A program made the position numbers and the translations under genes. From Pseudomonadota bacterium (lineage in GTDB: Bacteria; Pseudomonadota; Gammaproteobacteria; Steroidobacterales; Steroidobacteraceae), in the NCBI GenBank assembly GCA_018241505.1, contig JAFEDS010000015.1, positions 124,001 to 188,000 of the forward strand: a stretch of DNA of 64,000 nt, given 5' to 3'. The notes under the pieces were generated by a model. That model had not been told where the DNA came from, made no database searches, and was given only the letters and a program-made list of their open reading frames with translations. This document shows positions 10,244 to 18,704 of this stretch, piece by piece (the first letter of the stretch is position 1; every line of letters starts with the position of its first letter).

Positions 10244-12148
10244 ATGACCGAGGAAAACCGACGGCCGATCCGTGTGTTGGTGGTGGATGACGAGGAAGCC
10301 ATCCGCAATGCGTATCGCGAGATACTTTGCGAACCAGGCCATCACAAGGAAGGTGCGGCACTGCGCGACCTGCGGGCGCGCCTGTTCGGAAAGTACGCCG
10401 GCGCGCCCGGCAAATCGCCGGCGGCGCGGGCCTCCTTTGATGTTGTCTTCTCAGATCAGGCCGAGTCCGCGGTTGCAGAAGTACGGCGGGCGCTCGCGCA
10501 GGAATCGCCCTTCGCTGTTGTTTTCCTGGACATGCGTATGCCGCCGGGAAAGGACGGCGTCTGGGCCGCCGCGCGCATTCGCGAGTTGGATCCCGCCGTC
10601 GAGATCGTTGTCTGCACCGCCTATTCGGACGTTGATCCGGCGGAAATCAGCGCGATCGTGCCTCCCGAGGAAAAGCTGTCGTACGTCCAGAAGCCCTTCC
10701 ATCCCCGGGAAGTCAGGCAGACGGCGATTGCGCTGGCGAGCAAATGGCACGCTGAGCGCCGCATCGTACGGCTGGCGTATTTCGACACTCTGACTGGCTT
10801 GCCCAACCGCGAGCAATCCCGAAGCCGATTGGCCGGCGCCCTCGAAATAGCGCGCGAACGCGGTCACATGCTCGCGGTGTTGTACCTGGACCTGGATAAC
10901 TTCAAGCGCGTCAATGATACCCTGGGGCACGCCGCAGGGGATGAGCTGTTGCGGGTAGTGGCATCCCGGCTGCAGGAAAACTTCCGCTCGGCTCCCGCAA
11001 CCGACGATGCAGCACAGGCGGTCGATTTGACCTCAGCCGAGCTGGCGCGCTTGGGTGGCGACGAATTCCTCGTGGTGCTTCCCAACATTCCCGATATCGA
11101 TACGGCGACATCGGCCGCCGATCGACTGCTCAAGGCTGTCCGTGAGCCCATTGCCATTGGCCGCAACTCTCTTGTTGTGACACCGAGTATCGGCATTGCC
11201 GTCCATCCGGGTCACGGCACCGACGCGTCCTCTTTGCTGCGCAATGCCGACCTGGCAATGTACTTTGCCAAGCGCAAGAGCCCCGGCAGCTACGCGGTGT
11301 TTGATGGCCCCATGAACGCCACAGCGTTGCAGCGTTTCACTATTGAGGAGCAACTTCGCGGGGCACTGGAGCGTGAAGAGCTGACTCTGGTCTATCAGCC
11401 GCAGTTTGACGTGCGCACAGGAGCTGTTTCCGGAATGGAGGCGCTGCTGCGCTGGCGGAATCCGACGCTCGGGCAGGTGCCACCGTCAGAGTTCATTCCC
11501 GTGGCCGAGGAAACCGGGCTCATTCTGAGCATCGGGGACTGGGTGTTGCGCACGGCCTGCATGCAGGCAAAGGTGTGGCACGACCGCGGACTGCCCGCAG
11601 GGCGAATGGCGGTCAATGTGTCGGGACGCCAGTTCACGCTGCCGGAATTTCCCGCGCAAGTGGGGGCCATCCTCAAAGACACCGGCATGCGCGCATCGCA
11701 ATTCGAGTTGGAAATCACTGAGTCGGTGGTCATGTCCGATGAGCGATGGGCGGAACAAGCCCTGCGGCAGTTGAAGTCACTCGGGGTCACGTTGGCCATT
11801 GACGATTTCGGCATCGGCTATTCGAGCCTCGCGCGCCTGCGCCAACTTGCCGTGGACCGGCTGAAGATTGATCGTTCGTTCGTCATGCGAATCAATGACT
11901 GTCATGATGACCGGGCGATTGCGGCGGCCATTATTGCCATGGCGCGCTCTTTGCGCATTGAGGTTACGGCGGAAGGCGTGGAGAGCCTGCCGCAACTGAT
12001 GTTCTTGCAAGAGCAGGAATGCCAGGAAGCCCAAGGGTATCTGTTGAGCCGGCCGCTGACGACAGCGGACGCGGATTCGCTTCTGCGCCGCCTGGCCGAG
12101 GCGGATGCGGGCTCCCGGTCGCAACGATTGAAGGTTATCCTGGGCTGA
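10244..12148 (+). CDS. Response regulator with GGDEF and EAL domains (c-di-GMP metabolism)
   Basis: The receiver domain (VLVVDDEEAIRNAY, acceptor Asp in VFLDMRMPPGKDG, Lys in QKPFHP) carries an insertion of about 35 residues after its first helix. The GGDEF domain keeps LGGDEF and an upstream DLDNFKRVND, so it should make c-di-GMP. The EAL domain keeps EALLRW, NVSGRQF, EITESVV, DDFGIGYSS, KIDRSFV and AEGVES, so it should also degrade c-di-GMP. Both activities look intact, and phosphorylation by the kinase encoded 7 bases upstream would set the balance. Its targets probably include motility, biofilm or surface attachment. Confidence 0.93.
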   Translation: MTEENRRPIRVLVVDDEEAIRNAYREILCEPGHHKEGAALRDLRARLFGKYAGAPGKSPAARASFDVVFSDQAESAVAEVRRALAQESPFAVVFLDMRMPPGKDGVWAAARIRELDPAVEIVVCTAYSDVDPAEISAIVPPEEKLSYVQKPFHPREVRQTAIALASKWHAERRIVRLAYFDTLTGLPNREQSRSRLAGALEIARERGHMLAVLYLDLDNFKRVNDTLGHAAGDELLRVVASRLQENFRSAPATDDAAQAVDLTSAELARLGGDEFLVVLPNIPDIDTATSAADRLLKAVREPIAIGRNSLVVTPSIGIAVHPGHGTDASSLLRNADLAMYFAKRKSPGSYAVFDGPMNATALQRFTIEEQLRGALEREELTLVYQPQFDVRTGAVSGMEALLRWRNPTLGQVPPSEFIPVAEETGLILSIGDWVLRTACMQAKVWHDRGLPAGRMAVNVSGRQFTLPEFPAQVGAILKDTGMRASQFELEITESVVMSDERWAEQALRQLKSLGVTLAIDDFGIGYSSLARLRQLAVDRLKIDRSFVMRINDCHDDRAIAAAIIAMARSLRIEVTAEGVESLPQLMFLQEQECQEAQGYLLSRPLTTADADSLLRRLAEADAGSRSQRLKVILG

Positions 12149-12165
12149 GTCTAAGGGAGCAGCCC

Positions 12166-12582
12166 ATGTTCTATGTCGTCAAGGCGGCCGTGTCCCATGA
12201 GGACGCGCGGCACTTCGAATTTCGCGCCCAGAAGACCATGTACGGGGGCAAAGGGATCCGCGCGAAGGACGAGATTTTCATTTTTGCCTCGGAGAACGAG
12301 GGGGGTCCGGGGCTCATAGCGCGTGGGGTGGTGACTTCGGCGACGGCCACTCCCCTGAGGCGCAAAAGTCCTGAAGAACGGGTGACTCCGCGTGTCAGTA
12401 TCGAGGTGCGGCGCGTCGCGAAGGCGAAGCGCCGCCTGGGACGGACCGAGTTGCGCGCCTTTACCGACTGGGATGACGGGCGGCCCGAAACGGAGTTGTG
12501 TTTCAAGTTTTATCGCCAGGCCACGAATAAAATTGCCGGCATTTCGGCGCCGGCCGCGGCTTTTTTACAAACCTTCTTCTGA
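12166..12582 (+). CDS. Small PUA/EVE-like protein of unknown function
   Basis: This 138-residue soluble protein is preceded by AAGGGAG six bases before the ATG. The beginning (FYVVKAAVSHEDARHFEF), the GDEIFIFASE-like strand and the following ARGVV strand resemble the EVE/ASCH/PUA-like fold that binds modified bases or RNA, but no diagnostic motif is complete. It sits 17 bases after the GGDEF-EAL gene and 12 bases before a membrane hydroxylase gene, so it may be co-transcribed with either. Function is unknown. Confidence 0.7.
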   Translation: MFYVVKAAVSHEDARHFEFRAQKTMYGGKGIRAKDEIFIFASENEGGPGLIARGVVTSATATPLRRKSPEERVTPRVSIEVRRVAKAKRRLGRTELRAFTDWDDGRPETELCFKFYRQATNKIAGISAPAAAFLQTFF

Positions 12583-12594
12583 AAGGACCACGCA

Positions 12595-13317
12595 GTGGTC
12601 AAAGCCTTTTTTCTGCTGCTGCTGTTGCGGATTCTCATTCTGACACGCCTGGAGCGGGCGAATCCCGCCCATCCGATTTCGTATCGGGACGTCTGGCGGC
12701 GGGATGCAGTGGCGGGCCTGGTCTTTGCCGCGGCGGTGTTCCCGGCGGCGATGTTTGTTGACAACCACCTGCCCCTGCGGCCGCCGGTGCCGGACTCGCT
12801 CATGTCGCTGCCGCTGCTGGCTCGCTTCGCCATCTACCTGGTGGTCGCCGATTTCGGCCACTACTGGGTCCACCGGCTGTTGCACACGGCCCCTTTCTGG
12901 CGGGCCCACAAGTGGCACCACTATCCGACGTACATGTATTGGCTGGCGGGCGACCGTGGATCGATCATTCAGCAGATCCTGGTGAACGTGCCGTATATCT
13001 TTGCGGGCGTGCTGCTGGATGTTGGCCCTTGGTGGATCGCGCTGGTGCTTGCGACGAAGAACACGCTGCAGAATGACTGGATGCATCTCAACGTGCCGTG
13101 GGGTAATCGTTGGTCGGAATGGTTCATTGTGACACCGCGCTACCATCACATTCATCACAGCGACGATCCGCAACACTACAAGGGCAATCTGGCGGCGCTG
13201 TTCACGCTCTGGGATCGGTTGTTTGGTACCTATGTGGACCCCGACTCCGTGCCACGTGAGCTGAAATTCGGCATCGGCGAGCAGCCGACCGCCATCCGTC
13301 TGGTGATCGGGGTTTGA
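12595..13317 (+). CDS. Fatty acid hydroxylase/sterol desaturase family membrane protein
   Basis: This is an integral membrane di-iron hydroxylase that would hydroxylate or desaturate a lipid, sterol or carotenoid. The His boxes are complete: HYWVHRLLH (about residue 88-96), HKWHHYP (about 105-111) and HHIHHS (about 182-188), separated by hydrophobic segments. The start is the GTG at 12595, preceded by GAAAGGA. Length (240 residues) is on the short side of the family but normal for bacteria. The substrate cannot be told from the context. Confidence 0.88.
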   Translation: MVKAFFLLLLLRILILTRLERANPAHPISYRDVWRRDAVAGLVFAAAVFPAAMFVDNHLPLRPPVPDSLMSLPLLARFAIYLVVADFGHYWVHRLLHTAPFWRAHKWHHYPTYMYWLAGDRGSIIQQILVNVPYIFAGVLLDVGPWWIALVLATKNTLQNDWMHLNVPWGNRWSEWFIVTPRYHHIHHSDDPQHYKGNLAALFTLWDRLFGTYVDPDSVPRELKFGIGEQPTAIRLVIGV

Positions 13318-13387
13318 AGCCAGGGTTCTCCTGATACGATCCGGTGCCGGATCGCGGCTATTGTCACCACTTTGTAACGAAGAGTGT

Positions 13388-13765
13388 GTGGCCGAATTGG
13401 ACAGTCCGCGTGATATTCGACTCTATCCCAACCGCCGGCTCTACGATCCCGTGGTGGCCCGGTATGTGAAATATGACGACCTGATGGCACTGGTCCGGGA
13501 TGGCATTGCCTTCACCATCAAGGACACGGCGCGCGGCAAGGATCAGACCCACAAGGTGCTCACCGATCTGATCATCCGGGCGGAGCTCGGCGCGGGCAGC
13601 AGTGGTGAACAGGCGTTCAACAAGGGCTTTCTGCTGGAGTTGATTCGCCTCAGCGCCACCGAGAAGGCGCCATTGGCCGCGGAGTTTCTCAATCACACAA
13701 TCAAGACACTGTTGCTGATGGAACGCGAGGAAGCGGCGGTGCTGGCGGACGCTGACGTGCGCTGA
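13388..13765 (+). CDS. phaR: PhaR-like polyhydroxyalkanoate synthesis regulator
   Basis: The N-terminal domain matches the PHB accumulation regulator DNA-binding family: RLYPNRRLYD, ARYVKYDDLMALV, FTIKD and DQTHKVLTDLII. These proteins bind PHA granules and repress phasin and polymerase genes when polymer is absent. The product is 125 residues from the GTG at 13388, which has AACGAAGAG before it; a TTG at 13361 would add nine residues. No phaA/B/C or phasin gene is in the window, so it acts in trans. The C-terminal part is shorter than in PhaR of Ralstonia. Confidence 0.8.
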   Translation: MAELDSPRDIRLYPNRRLYDPVVARYVKYDDLMALVRDGIAFTIKDTARGKDQTHKVLTDLIIRAELGAGSSGEQAFNKGFLLELIRLSATEKAPLAAEFLNHTIKTLLLMEREEAAVLADADVR

Positions 13766-13845
13766 CTCCGGAGCAGGGCTGGCGCCGGTGAACACGGCTC
13801 CTATGTCAGCTTCAATGTGGGTGCAGTGGCGGAGCGTAGTGGCCA

Positions 13846-14154
13846 CTAGCAGGCGTAGCGCCGCACAATCAATTCGTCCACCTCCTGCTCCGCTGCGAGC
13901 CAGTCCTCCAGCTCAGCGCCAGGCGTGAAGTCTCTGGCCTGCGCGCGAAGATAGGCGGCGTCGCGAATCATGTCCTCGCGCAGACTGGCGGGTATCAACG
14001 CTCTGGAGCGGGTCACAACGGGAAACCACGGCTGAGAGAGGTTGCCTGAGCCACCTGCTCGAGATGTGCGCGCTTCGCGAGCCAATTGGGTGTTGGATGG
14101 GGCGCTCACACGTGGAGCGCGCTTCTTCTGCCTCAAAGACGAGCGGTTCGACAT
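13846..14154 (-). CDS. DUF2934 domain protein
   Basis: This basic 102-residue protein has a C-terminal DUF2934 signature: REDMIRDAAYLRAQARDF, PGAELEDWLAAE and a final EVDELI. In the family this pattern is I..AY..A..RG..PG.ELEDWL.AE. The N-terminal half is a basic disordered tail (SLRQKKRAPR). The function of the family is unknown; members are common in soil proteobacteria near PHA and stress genes. Confidence 0.75.
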   Translation of the reverse strand: MSNRSSLRQKKRAPRVSAPSNTQLAREARTSRAGGSGNLSQPWFPVVTRSRALIPASLREDMIRDAAYLRAQARDFTPGAELEDWLAAEQEVDELIVRRYAC

Positions 14155-14357
14155 GAGGACTCCGGGAGCAACGGCAATGCTTCAGCATGGTCCAATCGGA
14201 ATGGCTCGCCAATAACATAGGTGGATCCACGAGTGCGAAGCCCATGCTCTCGCTCGTCAACGCGCGCGGCACCGGACGTCGGCGCCGCCGGGTTGGAACT
14301 CGGGCATCGGCGCGGCGTTTTTACGCCACTGCTGGCCGCAACTCGGATTCCTACAAC
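14155..14357. other. Intergenic region between DUF2934 gene and ParB-like gene
   Basis: The 203 bases separate two divergent genes. A reading frame continues upstream of the ParB-like gene to 14187 but is Arg-rich and lacks a ribosome binding site, so it is more likely leader than coding sequence. Confidence 0.35.
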
Positions 14358-14738
14358 ATGGCAAAACGAGCCGCTGAATGGTCGGCGCGCCCCGGTGAAG
14401 ATGCGCTCAATGGTGCCTTGCGTTACCTGTCACTGCAATTCTCTGCCACGCAGGCGCTCAAGCTGGTGACCAAGGCGCGCCGAACAGCGCGCACCGAACA
14501 TGTTGCGAAGGACATTCTGCGAGCGTGCCAGTTGCCCTTGCTTGCTACCGATGAGTACCACGTCGCCGAAAATCTGAAAAAGATCCGTAAGGGGAAGGCC
14601 ATGGCACCGCTCATTCTCGTGCGTGGCGATCTCACCGCGGGGCGCTCTCTTGTTGTCGCAGATGGATACCATCGATTGTGCGCGGCCTGCCATGCCGATG
14701 AAGACACGCCTGTGGCCGCCATTCTCGTCACGCTGTGA
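14358..14738 (+). CDS. Small ParB/sulfiredoxin-like domain protein
   Basis: This 126-residue protein ends in a ParB-N-like segment. LILVRGDLTAGRSLVVADGYHRLCAACHADE has the strand-loop and GYHRL pattern that in ParB and sulfiredoxins forms the phosphate-binding box (usually GxHRL). The first half is helical with KLVTKARRTARTEHVAKDILRA. It lacks the helix-turn-helix of partition ParB, so a role in segregation is unlikely; it could bind or hydrolyse a nucleotide. The ATG at 14358 begins the conserved part. Confidence 0.65.
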   Translation: MAKRAAEWSARPGEDALNGALRYLSLQFSATQALKLVTKARRTARTEHVAKDILRACQLPLLATDEYHVAENLKKIRKGKAMAPLILVRGDLTAGRSLVVADGYHRLCAACHADEDTPVAAILVTL

Positions 14739-14764
14739 GCAGCGGCGCGGGCGCCACATATAGT

Positions 14765-15832
14765 TCACCGGGCCGGATGGTGAATGAACCAGTCTCGTAC
14801 TAGCTGTGCGATGGCAGGATCAAAGGGGAGTTGCTTCGCGTCGAACGCGCTCTGCAATGAAGCATAGTGCTCGAAGGTGTGTCCGGTGTGCGGCAACTCG
14901 ACAAATTCCGCGCTCCCTGGCTTGTTGTGGTTGACGCGTTCTACGAGCAACTGGAAATCGCCGCGGCTCATGATCCAGTCGTATTCACCGTGCAAAGCGA
15001 GTACAGGAACGCGAACAGCAGACCACGCAGCCAACAGATTCAGGTCCTGGAGTTGTTGGTAATAGGTGATGGGACGTCCGTATTGCTGATCATCAGGCCC
15101 ATCCCACAGATTACGCAGGTCAGGGTGGTTGGCGAAGATCTGGTGGGGCGACTGGCGATCGAGCAGATAGGCGCTGTAGAGTGTGGCCACTGATCTCATG
15201 AGGGCGTTGATTTCTTCGGGGGGATGACCGGCGAGCTCCAGCCGGCGGCGCTCGATTTCGAGCATGTGCTCGAACCATGTTTTGATCCAACCGCCATCAA
15301 CCACATAACCCCTGACGGGAGCCCCGTCGGGCACCAGCGGCGCGAAGCCACCGCCATTGCTGAGTCCGAAGAGAAAAATCTTGTCTGGATCGACGAACGT
15401 ATAGTCAGCGAGGTGCCGGAACGCCAGGCGGTAAGCGGCGAGCTCGGCCACGAAATCGGTCTTGGCACAGTCCCCGTCGGAATCGCCGACACCCGGCTTT
15501 TCGAGACGCACCATGGCGAAGCCCGGCGTCTGCGCGATCGCCTGAAGCATTAGTTGAGTGCCGTCAGTCGTTCCGGGCGGCGCTTCGACCGTGTCGCAGC
15601 TCAGCCACCCGACGACGAAGATCACAGGAAATTTGGCTGTCGGACGATCTGGATGTGTTGCAATGAGGCGTAGGCGTTGACCTGCGGCATCGCGGATCGC
15701 GTCGTAGGCAACGATGATTCCGGGATAGGCTTCATCCTTCCCATTCTTACGCGGCAATGAAACGGCACCTGCCGCTCCGATATGCGGTATCAGCAGCAGG
15801 ATTGTGGCAAGCATGACTACGATCGCCGGCAC
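14765..15832 (-). CDS. Exported alpha/beta hydrolase
   Basis: A secreted serine hydrolase of 355 residues with a signal peptide (MPAIVVMLATILLLIPHIGAAG). It has the alpha/beta-hydrolase fold: strand-oxyanion FPVIFVVGWLSCD, nucleophile elbow GLSNGGG (about residue 165), acid in LHGEYDW and catalytic His in PHTGHTFEHY. It could be an esterase or peptidase of the prolyl oligopeptidase-like group; the substrate is not shown. It lies divergent from a MerR-type regulator with a MerR-like dyad in the shared 69-base spacer, so it is probably induced by a small lipophilic compound or drug. Confidence 0.85.
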   Translation of the reverse strand: MPAIVVMLATILLLIPHIGAAGAVSLPRKNGKDEAYPGIIVAYDAIRDAAGQRLRLIATHPDRPTAKFPVIFVVGWLSCDTVEAPPGTTDGTQLMLQAIAQTPGFAMVRLEKPGVGDSDGDCAKTDFVAELAAYRLAFRHLADYTFVDPDKIFLFGLSNGGGFAPLVPDGAPVRGYVVDGGWIKTWFEHMLEIERRRLELAGHPPEEINALMRSVATLYSAYLLDRQSPHQIFANHPDLRNLWDGPDDQQYGRPITYYQQLQDLNLLAAWSAVRVPVLALHGEYDWIMSRGDFQLLVERVNHNKPGSAEFVELPHTGHTFEHYASLQSAFDAKQLPFDPAIAQLVRDWFIHHPAR

Positions 15833-15866
15833 ATGCGTTCTCCTTCAGGCTGGGATACTCTGAACC

Positions 15867-15881
15867 CTACCCTTAGGGGAG
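15867..15881. promoter_or_regulatory. MerR-type operator dyad between hydrolase and regulator genes
   Basis: CTACCCTTAGGGGAG is a dyad with one mismatch per half. On the minus strand it is preceded by TTGAGT (15887-15882, candidate -35). An AT-containing hexamer follows about 19-20 bases later, near 15862-15855. MerR proteins bind such dyads inside promoters with a long spacer. The site reads towards the hydrolase gene, which supports control of that gene by the adjacent regulator. Confidence 0.55.
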
Positions 15882-15901
15882 ACTCAAGAGGGCGAATCGC
15901 A

Positions 15902-16753
15902 GTGGTGCTGAAGATCGGAGCGTTTGCGAAGCGAACGGCGGTCAGCGTCAAGACACTACGGTTCTATGACCAGGCCGGTGTGCTTCGCCCTGCCTGCATC
16001 GATGCGAGCTCTCGTTATCGGTACTACCGGCTTGATCAGCTCGGGATCTTGCGCGAGCTGAGGCAACTGCGAGAGCTGGGTGCCAGCATTGAGGACCTCA
16101 GGGCTTGGGTTGCCGCGGGGGATAGTCTCTCGGGACGGCTGACCCTGCTCCGACGCCTCCGGAAGGAGCTGCAGAACCGGTTGGGACGCGACCGCGACCG
16201 GCTCCAGTACATCGATCATTGGATTCATTGCGCGCCGCTGTGGCGAAAATCTACCCAACTGTTTCGGCCCACGGTGCGACGAATCCTGGCGACGCCTGCC
16301 TTGACGCTCAGGGATCAGGTGAACACCGCCGGGCTCGGTGTTTACCGGATGTTTGAGTTTGCCGAGCAAACCGTGGCACGAGAATCCGCTCGCGCGGCCA
16401 AGCGACCGTTCTTACTGATTCACGATGGGGACTACCGCGTTCGGCGCGCGGATGTGGAGGTCTGCATTCCGATTCTACCTTCTGCGCTGAGTGCCTTGCG
16501 GGGGCGGATCGTTGAAGGCGCAACGCGAAGCGTCGGCCTTCGCTTCGAAGGCAACTATGACCGCGCTCCCTCGGTTGCGACGGCACTCAAAAACTGGGTG
16601 CGGGCGACCGGTGCGCGAGCCAGCGGACCGCTTCGGGAATCGTATATCCGGTTCGGTGCGGATCAGCGCGGGTATAAACTGCCGCCAAGCTGTCTGGCCG
16701 CGCGGGACGCCGATTACCTGACCGAGATTCAACTCCCGATTGCTACGGAGTAG
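15902..16753 (+). CDS. MerR family regulator with GyrI-like effector domain
   Basis: A transcription regulator of 283 residues. The N-terminal MerR winged helix reads LKIGAFAKRTAVSVKTLRFYDQAG and SRYRYY, then a dimerisation helix (LRQLRELGASIEDLRAW, about 45-65). The C-terminal half has the alternating strands and final LTEIQLPI of the GyrI/BmrR effector-binding domain. That places it with the BmrR/TipA type sensing bulky hydrophobic ligands. Two GTG codons (15902, 15905) are possible starts. It should control the divergent hydrolase and itself. Confidence 0.87.
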   Translation: MVLKIGAFAKRTAVSVKTLRFYDQAGVLRPACIDASSRYRYYRLDQLGILRELRQLRELGASIEDLRAWVAAGDSLSGRLTLLRRLRKELQNRLGRDRDRLQYIDHWIHCAPLWRKSTQLFRPTVRRILATPALTLRDQVNTAGLGVYRMFEFAEQTVARESARAAKRPFLLIHDGDYRVRRADVEVCIPILPSALSALRGRIVEGATRSVGLRFEGNYDRAPSVATALKNWVRATGARASGPLRESYIRFGADQRGYKLPPSCLAARDADYLTEIQLPIATE

Positions 16754-16786
16754 CCGCTGCAGATCGCGTACCTTTCGGACGTTCGG

Positions 16787-17437
16787 TTAGCGCTTTAGCG
16801 ACAGAAGGGCCTCGATCAACACAGTCATGTCAGTATCAGGCGAGCGCACGCCGACCTCGGCAATATCCGCTTTCAAGCGCGCCGCATGGATCATAGCTCT
16901 ATCGAGTCCAGCCTCGACTTTTCTGAACACGTCCCGATCTGCCTTCTGGTAATCAGTCACGTGTCGGCGCAGCAGATCAATCGCGGAACCCGCGGTCGGA
17001 AGTAATCGAGCGACATATTCAAAATGGAGCAGCAGCCAGAACTCAAAGCAGGGGCGAGTTACAATCAGATCAATCGTGACCTGTCGGCCCGTAATGTGCT
17101 TTAGCGGCTTTGCAACCAGGGCGAGCGCGGGCGAAAGATCCTCACTTTCGCAATCGCAGACAACGAACACCCTGTCGAAGTCTCGATCAATCTCAAATCG
17201 ACGTCGCGCCTTGCGAACCAAAGCCAGCGCATCCGTCTCGCTGTCTCCGACGACAATTGACACATTCGCGCGATTGATTCGTTTGGCGTCGCAAAGTCCG
17301 TTCAGATAATTCGGCTCGGTTTCTCGCCCCTCGCACACGATCAGCAGTGCAGACAATCCCGCACGCGTAGCTCTTTTCCGTTCTAGACGTCGCCCTTCGC
17401 GCCGGAGCTGACGCCGCTTGGGGTGATCTTCACGCAC
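16787..17437 (-). CDS. rloB: RloB family protein (abortive infection/defence partner)
   Basis: The 216-residue product has the RloB signature: LLIVCEGRETEPNYLNGL, VVGDSETDALALV, VFVVCDCES and RPCFEFWLLLHFEY. RloB proteins have a TOPRIM-like fold with acidic residues in the VCDCE motif and are thought to be nucleases. The preceding gene encodes the RloA ATPase, and the pair is found in bacterial defence islands (AbiL- and PARIS-like logic). The start is taken as the GTG at 17437, four bases after the rloA stop, which leaves the usual short basic N-terminus. An ATG at 17518 would overlap rloA by 77 bases and add 27 residues. Confidence 0.8.
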   Translation of the reverse strand: MREDHPKRRQLRREGRRLERKRATRAGLSALLIVCEGRETEPNYLNGLCDAKRINRANVSIVVGDSETDALALVRKARRRFEIDRDFDRVFVVCDCESEDLSPALALVAKPLKHITGRQVTIDLIVTRPCFEFWLLLHFEYVARLLPTAGSAIDLLRRHVTDYQKADRDVFRKVEAGLDRAMIHAARLKADIAEVGVRSPDTDMTVLIEALLSLKR

Positions 17438-17441
17438 CAGC

Positions 17442-18704
17442 TTACTGTGATCGCAATGAGGAAATGAACGGCACACCGCCGTATCGTCCTCGCAGATATC
17501 CTCGTTCCAAGGCTTCATTTTTGCGCGGACTGAAATCGGTCAGTGGCACCAACACGCTGGCCTGGCCTGCGTTCTTGTCCACAAACCAAAACTGGTCGCG
17601 GCGCATCACATCTGTGTCGAGCAGCGAAGTATCGTGGGTGGTGATCCACAACTGCGCACTGCCCTTGGACATTGCCGGGTCGTGAAACAACCCCACTATG
17701 AACCGCGTAACCATTGGGTGCAGGTAGGAGTCGATATCATCGAGAACCAAAATCTTCCCGTTCTCCAGCGCGTCTAGAAGCGGCCCGATGCAGCCGAAAA
17801 GCATCTGCGTTCCTAATGATTCGTAACGCTGATCGAAATAGACGGTGTCCCCACCCTCGACTCGGTGGCCGAAAGTTATCTGCGGAATTTCCCCCTGCTG
17901 AGTCAGCACAGTCGGTGGCTTGCCAGCCTCAATGGAAAAGTTGAGCTGGTGACCAGCTCTGCGTTCGACCTTGATGTCGGCAATATGAATATCAGCGGCA
18001 CGCAACAGATCGAGCGCCCGCTCCTTGAAGTCAACGTCATCCAATCGCTGCAGAGTGATATTTCCGAGGCCCGGCATGCCCGTGTTGACCACGAGCAGTT
18101 TTTCAGTAAACCAATCAAACAGCGGCTTGAGCTGTTCACTGTTGAGCTGTGCGGCCGTGGTCAGAAACAACGCCTGTGGGCGTGTGGCCTTACGCCAAGT
18201 CTCGCGTGGCCCGGTAAGATGAGTGGAGAAACTAGCCCACCGCTCCGTATGCGTGCTGCCATTCCATGAGCGCTCAAACCAGTTCTGTCCCTTGCCGGTG
18301 CGGTAGACCGTCAGCCATTCGCTGCTTATTCGCTGAGCATTGAAACTAAAGCCGTATTCGTACCTCACGCCGGAGATGACTACGTTGATTTCAAACTCGG
18401 TTGGTTCTGAAGACGTGTGCTTGTCGAGCAGGAAGGGCGTGTAGCACTCGGCGAACTGTGCTTCACTCAGGGCAGTCGAGTGGCGCACCAGATTGCTCAT
18501 CGTAACCAGGCCAAAGATCAGGTTGCTCTTGCCGCTGGCGTTCGCACCGTAGACCGCTGCTCCGCGAGTTGCCCAGGGCAGGGACTTCAGTCCAGTGGCC
18601 ATGCAATGCGAACTCCGCAGGGATGTATCGGCGCTCGCAACGAAGCTCAGGGCTGCCGAATCGCGAACCGAGCGAAAGTTCCGCACCCGGAAATTCAGCA
18701 GCAT
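17442..18704 (-). CDS. rloA: RloA-like AAA ATPase
   Basis: This 420-residue ABC/SMC-type ATPase (AAA_21/AAA_15) begins MLLNFRVRNFRSVRD. It has Walker A GANASGKSN (about residue 54), Walker B KILVLDDIDSYLHP and an H-loop ITTHDTSLLD. The C-terminus ends GRYGGVPFI, a hallmark of RloA and related OLD-like defence ATPases. There is no nuclease domain in this chain, so the effector would be RloB encoded immediately downstream. GAGAGGG precedes the ATG, and an AT-rich patch lies upstream. Confidence 0.87.
   Translation of the reverse strand: MLLNFRVRNFRSVRDSAALSFVASADTSLRSSHCMATGLKSLPWATRGAAVYGANASGKSNLIFGLVTMSNLVRHSTALSEAQFAECYTPFLLDKHTSSEPTEFEINVVISGVRYEYGFSFNAQRISSEWLTVYRTGKGQNWFERSWNGSTHTERWASFSTHLTGPRETWRKATRPQALFLTTAAQLNSEQLKPLFDWFTEKLLVVNTGMPGLGNITLQRLDDVDFKERALDLLRAADIHIADIKVERRAGHQLNFSIEAGKPPTVLTQQGEIPQITFGHRVEGGDTVYFDQRYESLGTQMLFGCIGPLLDALENGKILVLDDIDSYLHPMVTRFIVGLFHDPAMSKGSAQLWITTHDTSLLDTDVMRRDQFWFVDKNAGQASVLVPLTDFSPRKNEALERGYLRGRYGGVPFISSLRSQ

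Noticed and set aside
17438..17518. Earlier ATG start for rloB
   Set aside because: It would overlap the conserved rloA end by 77 bases and add a non-conserved N-terminus; the GTG at 17437 lies 4 bases after the rloA stop.
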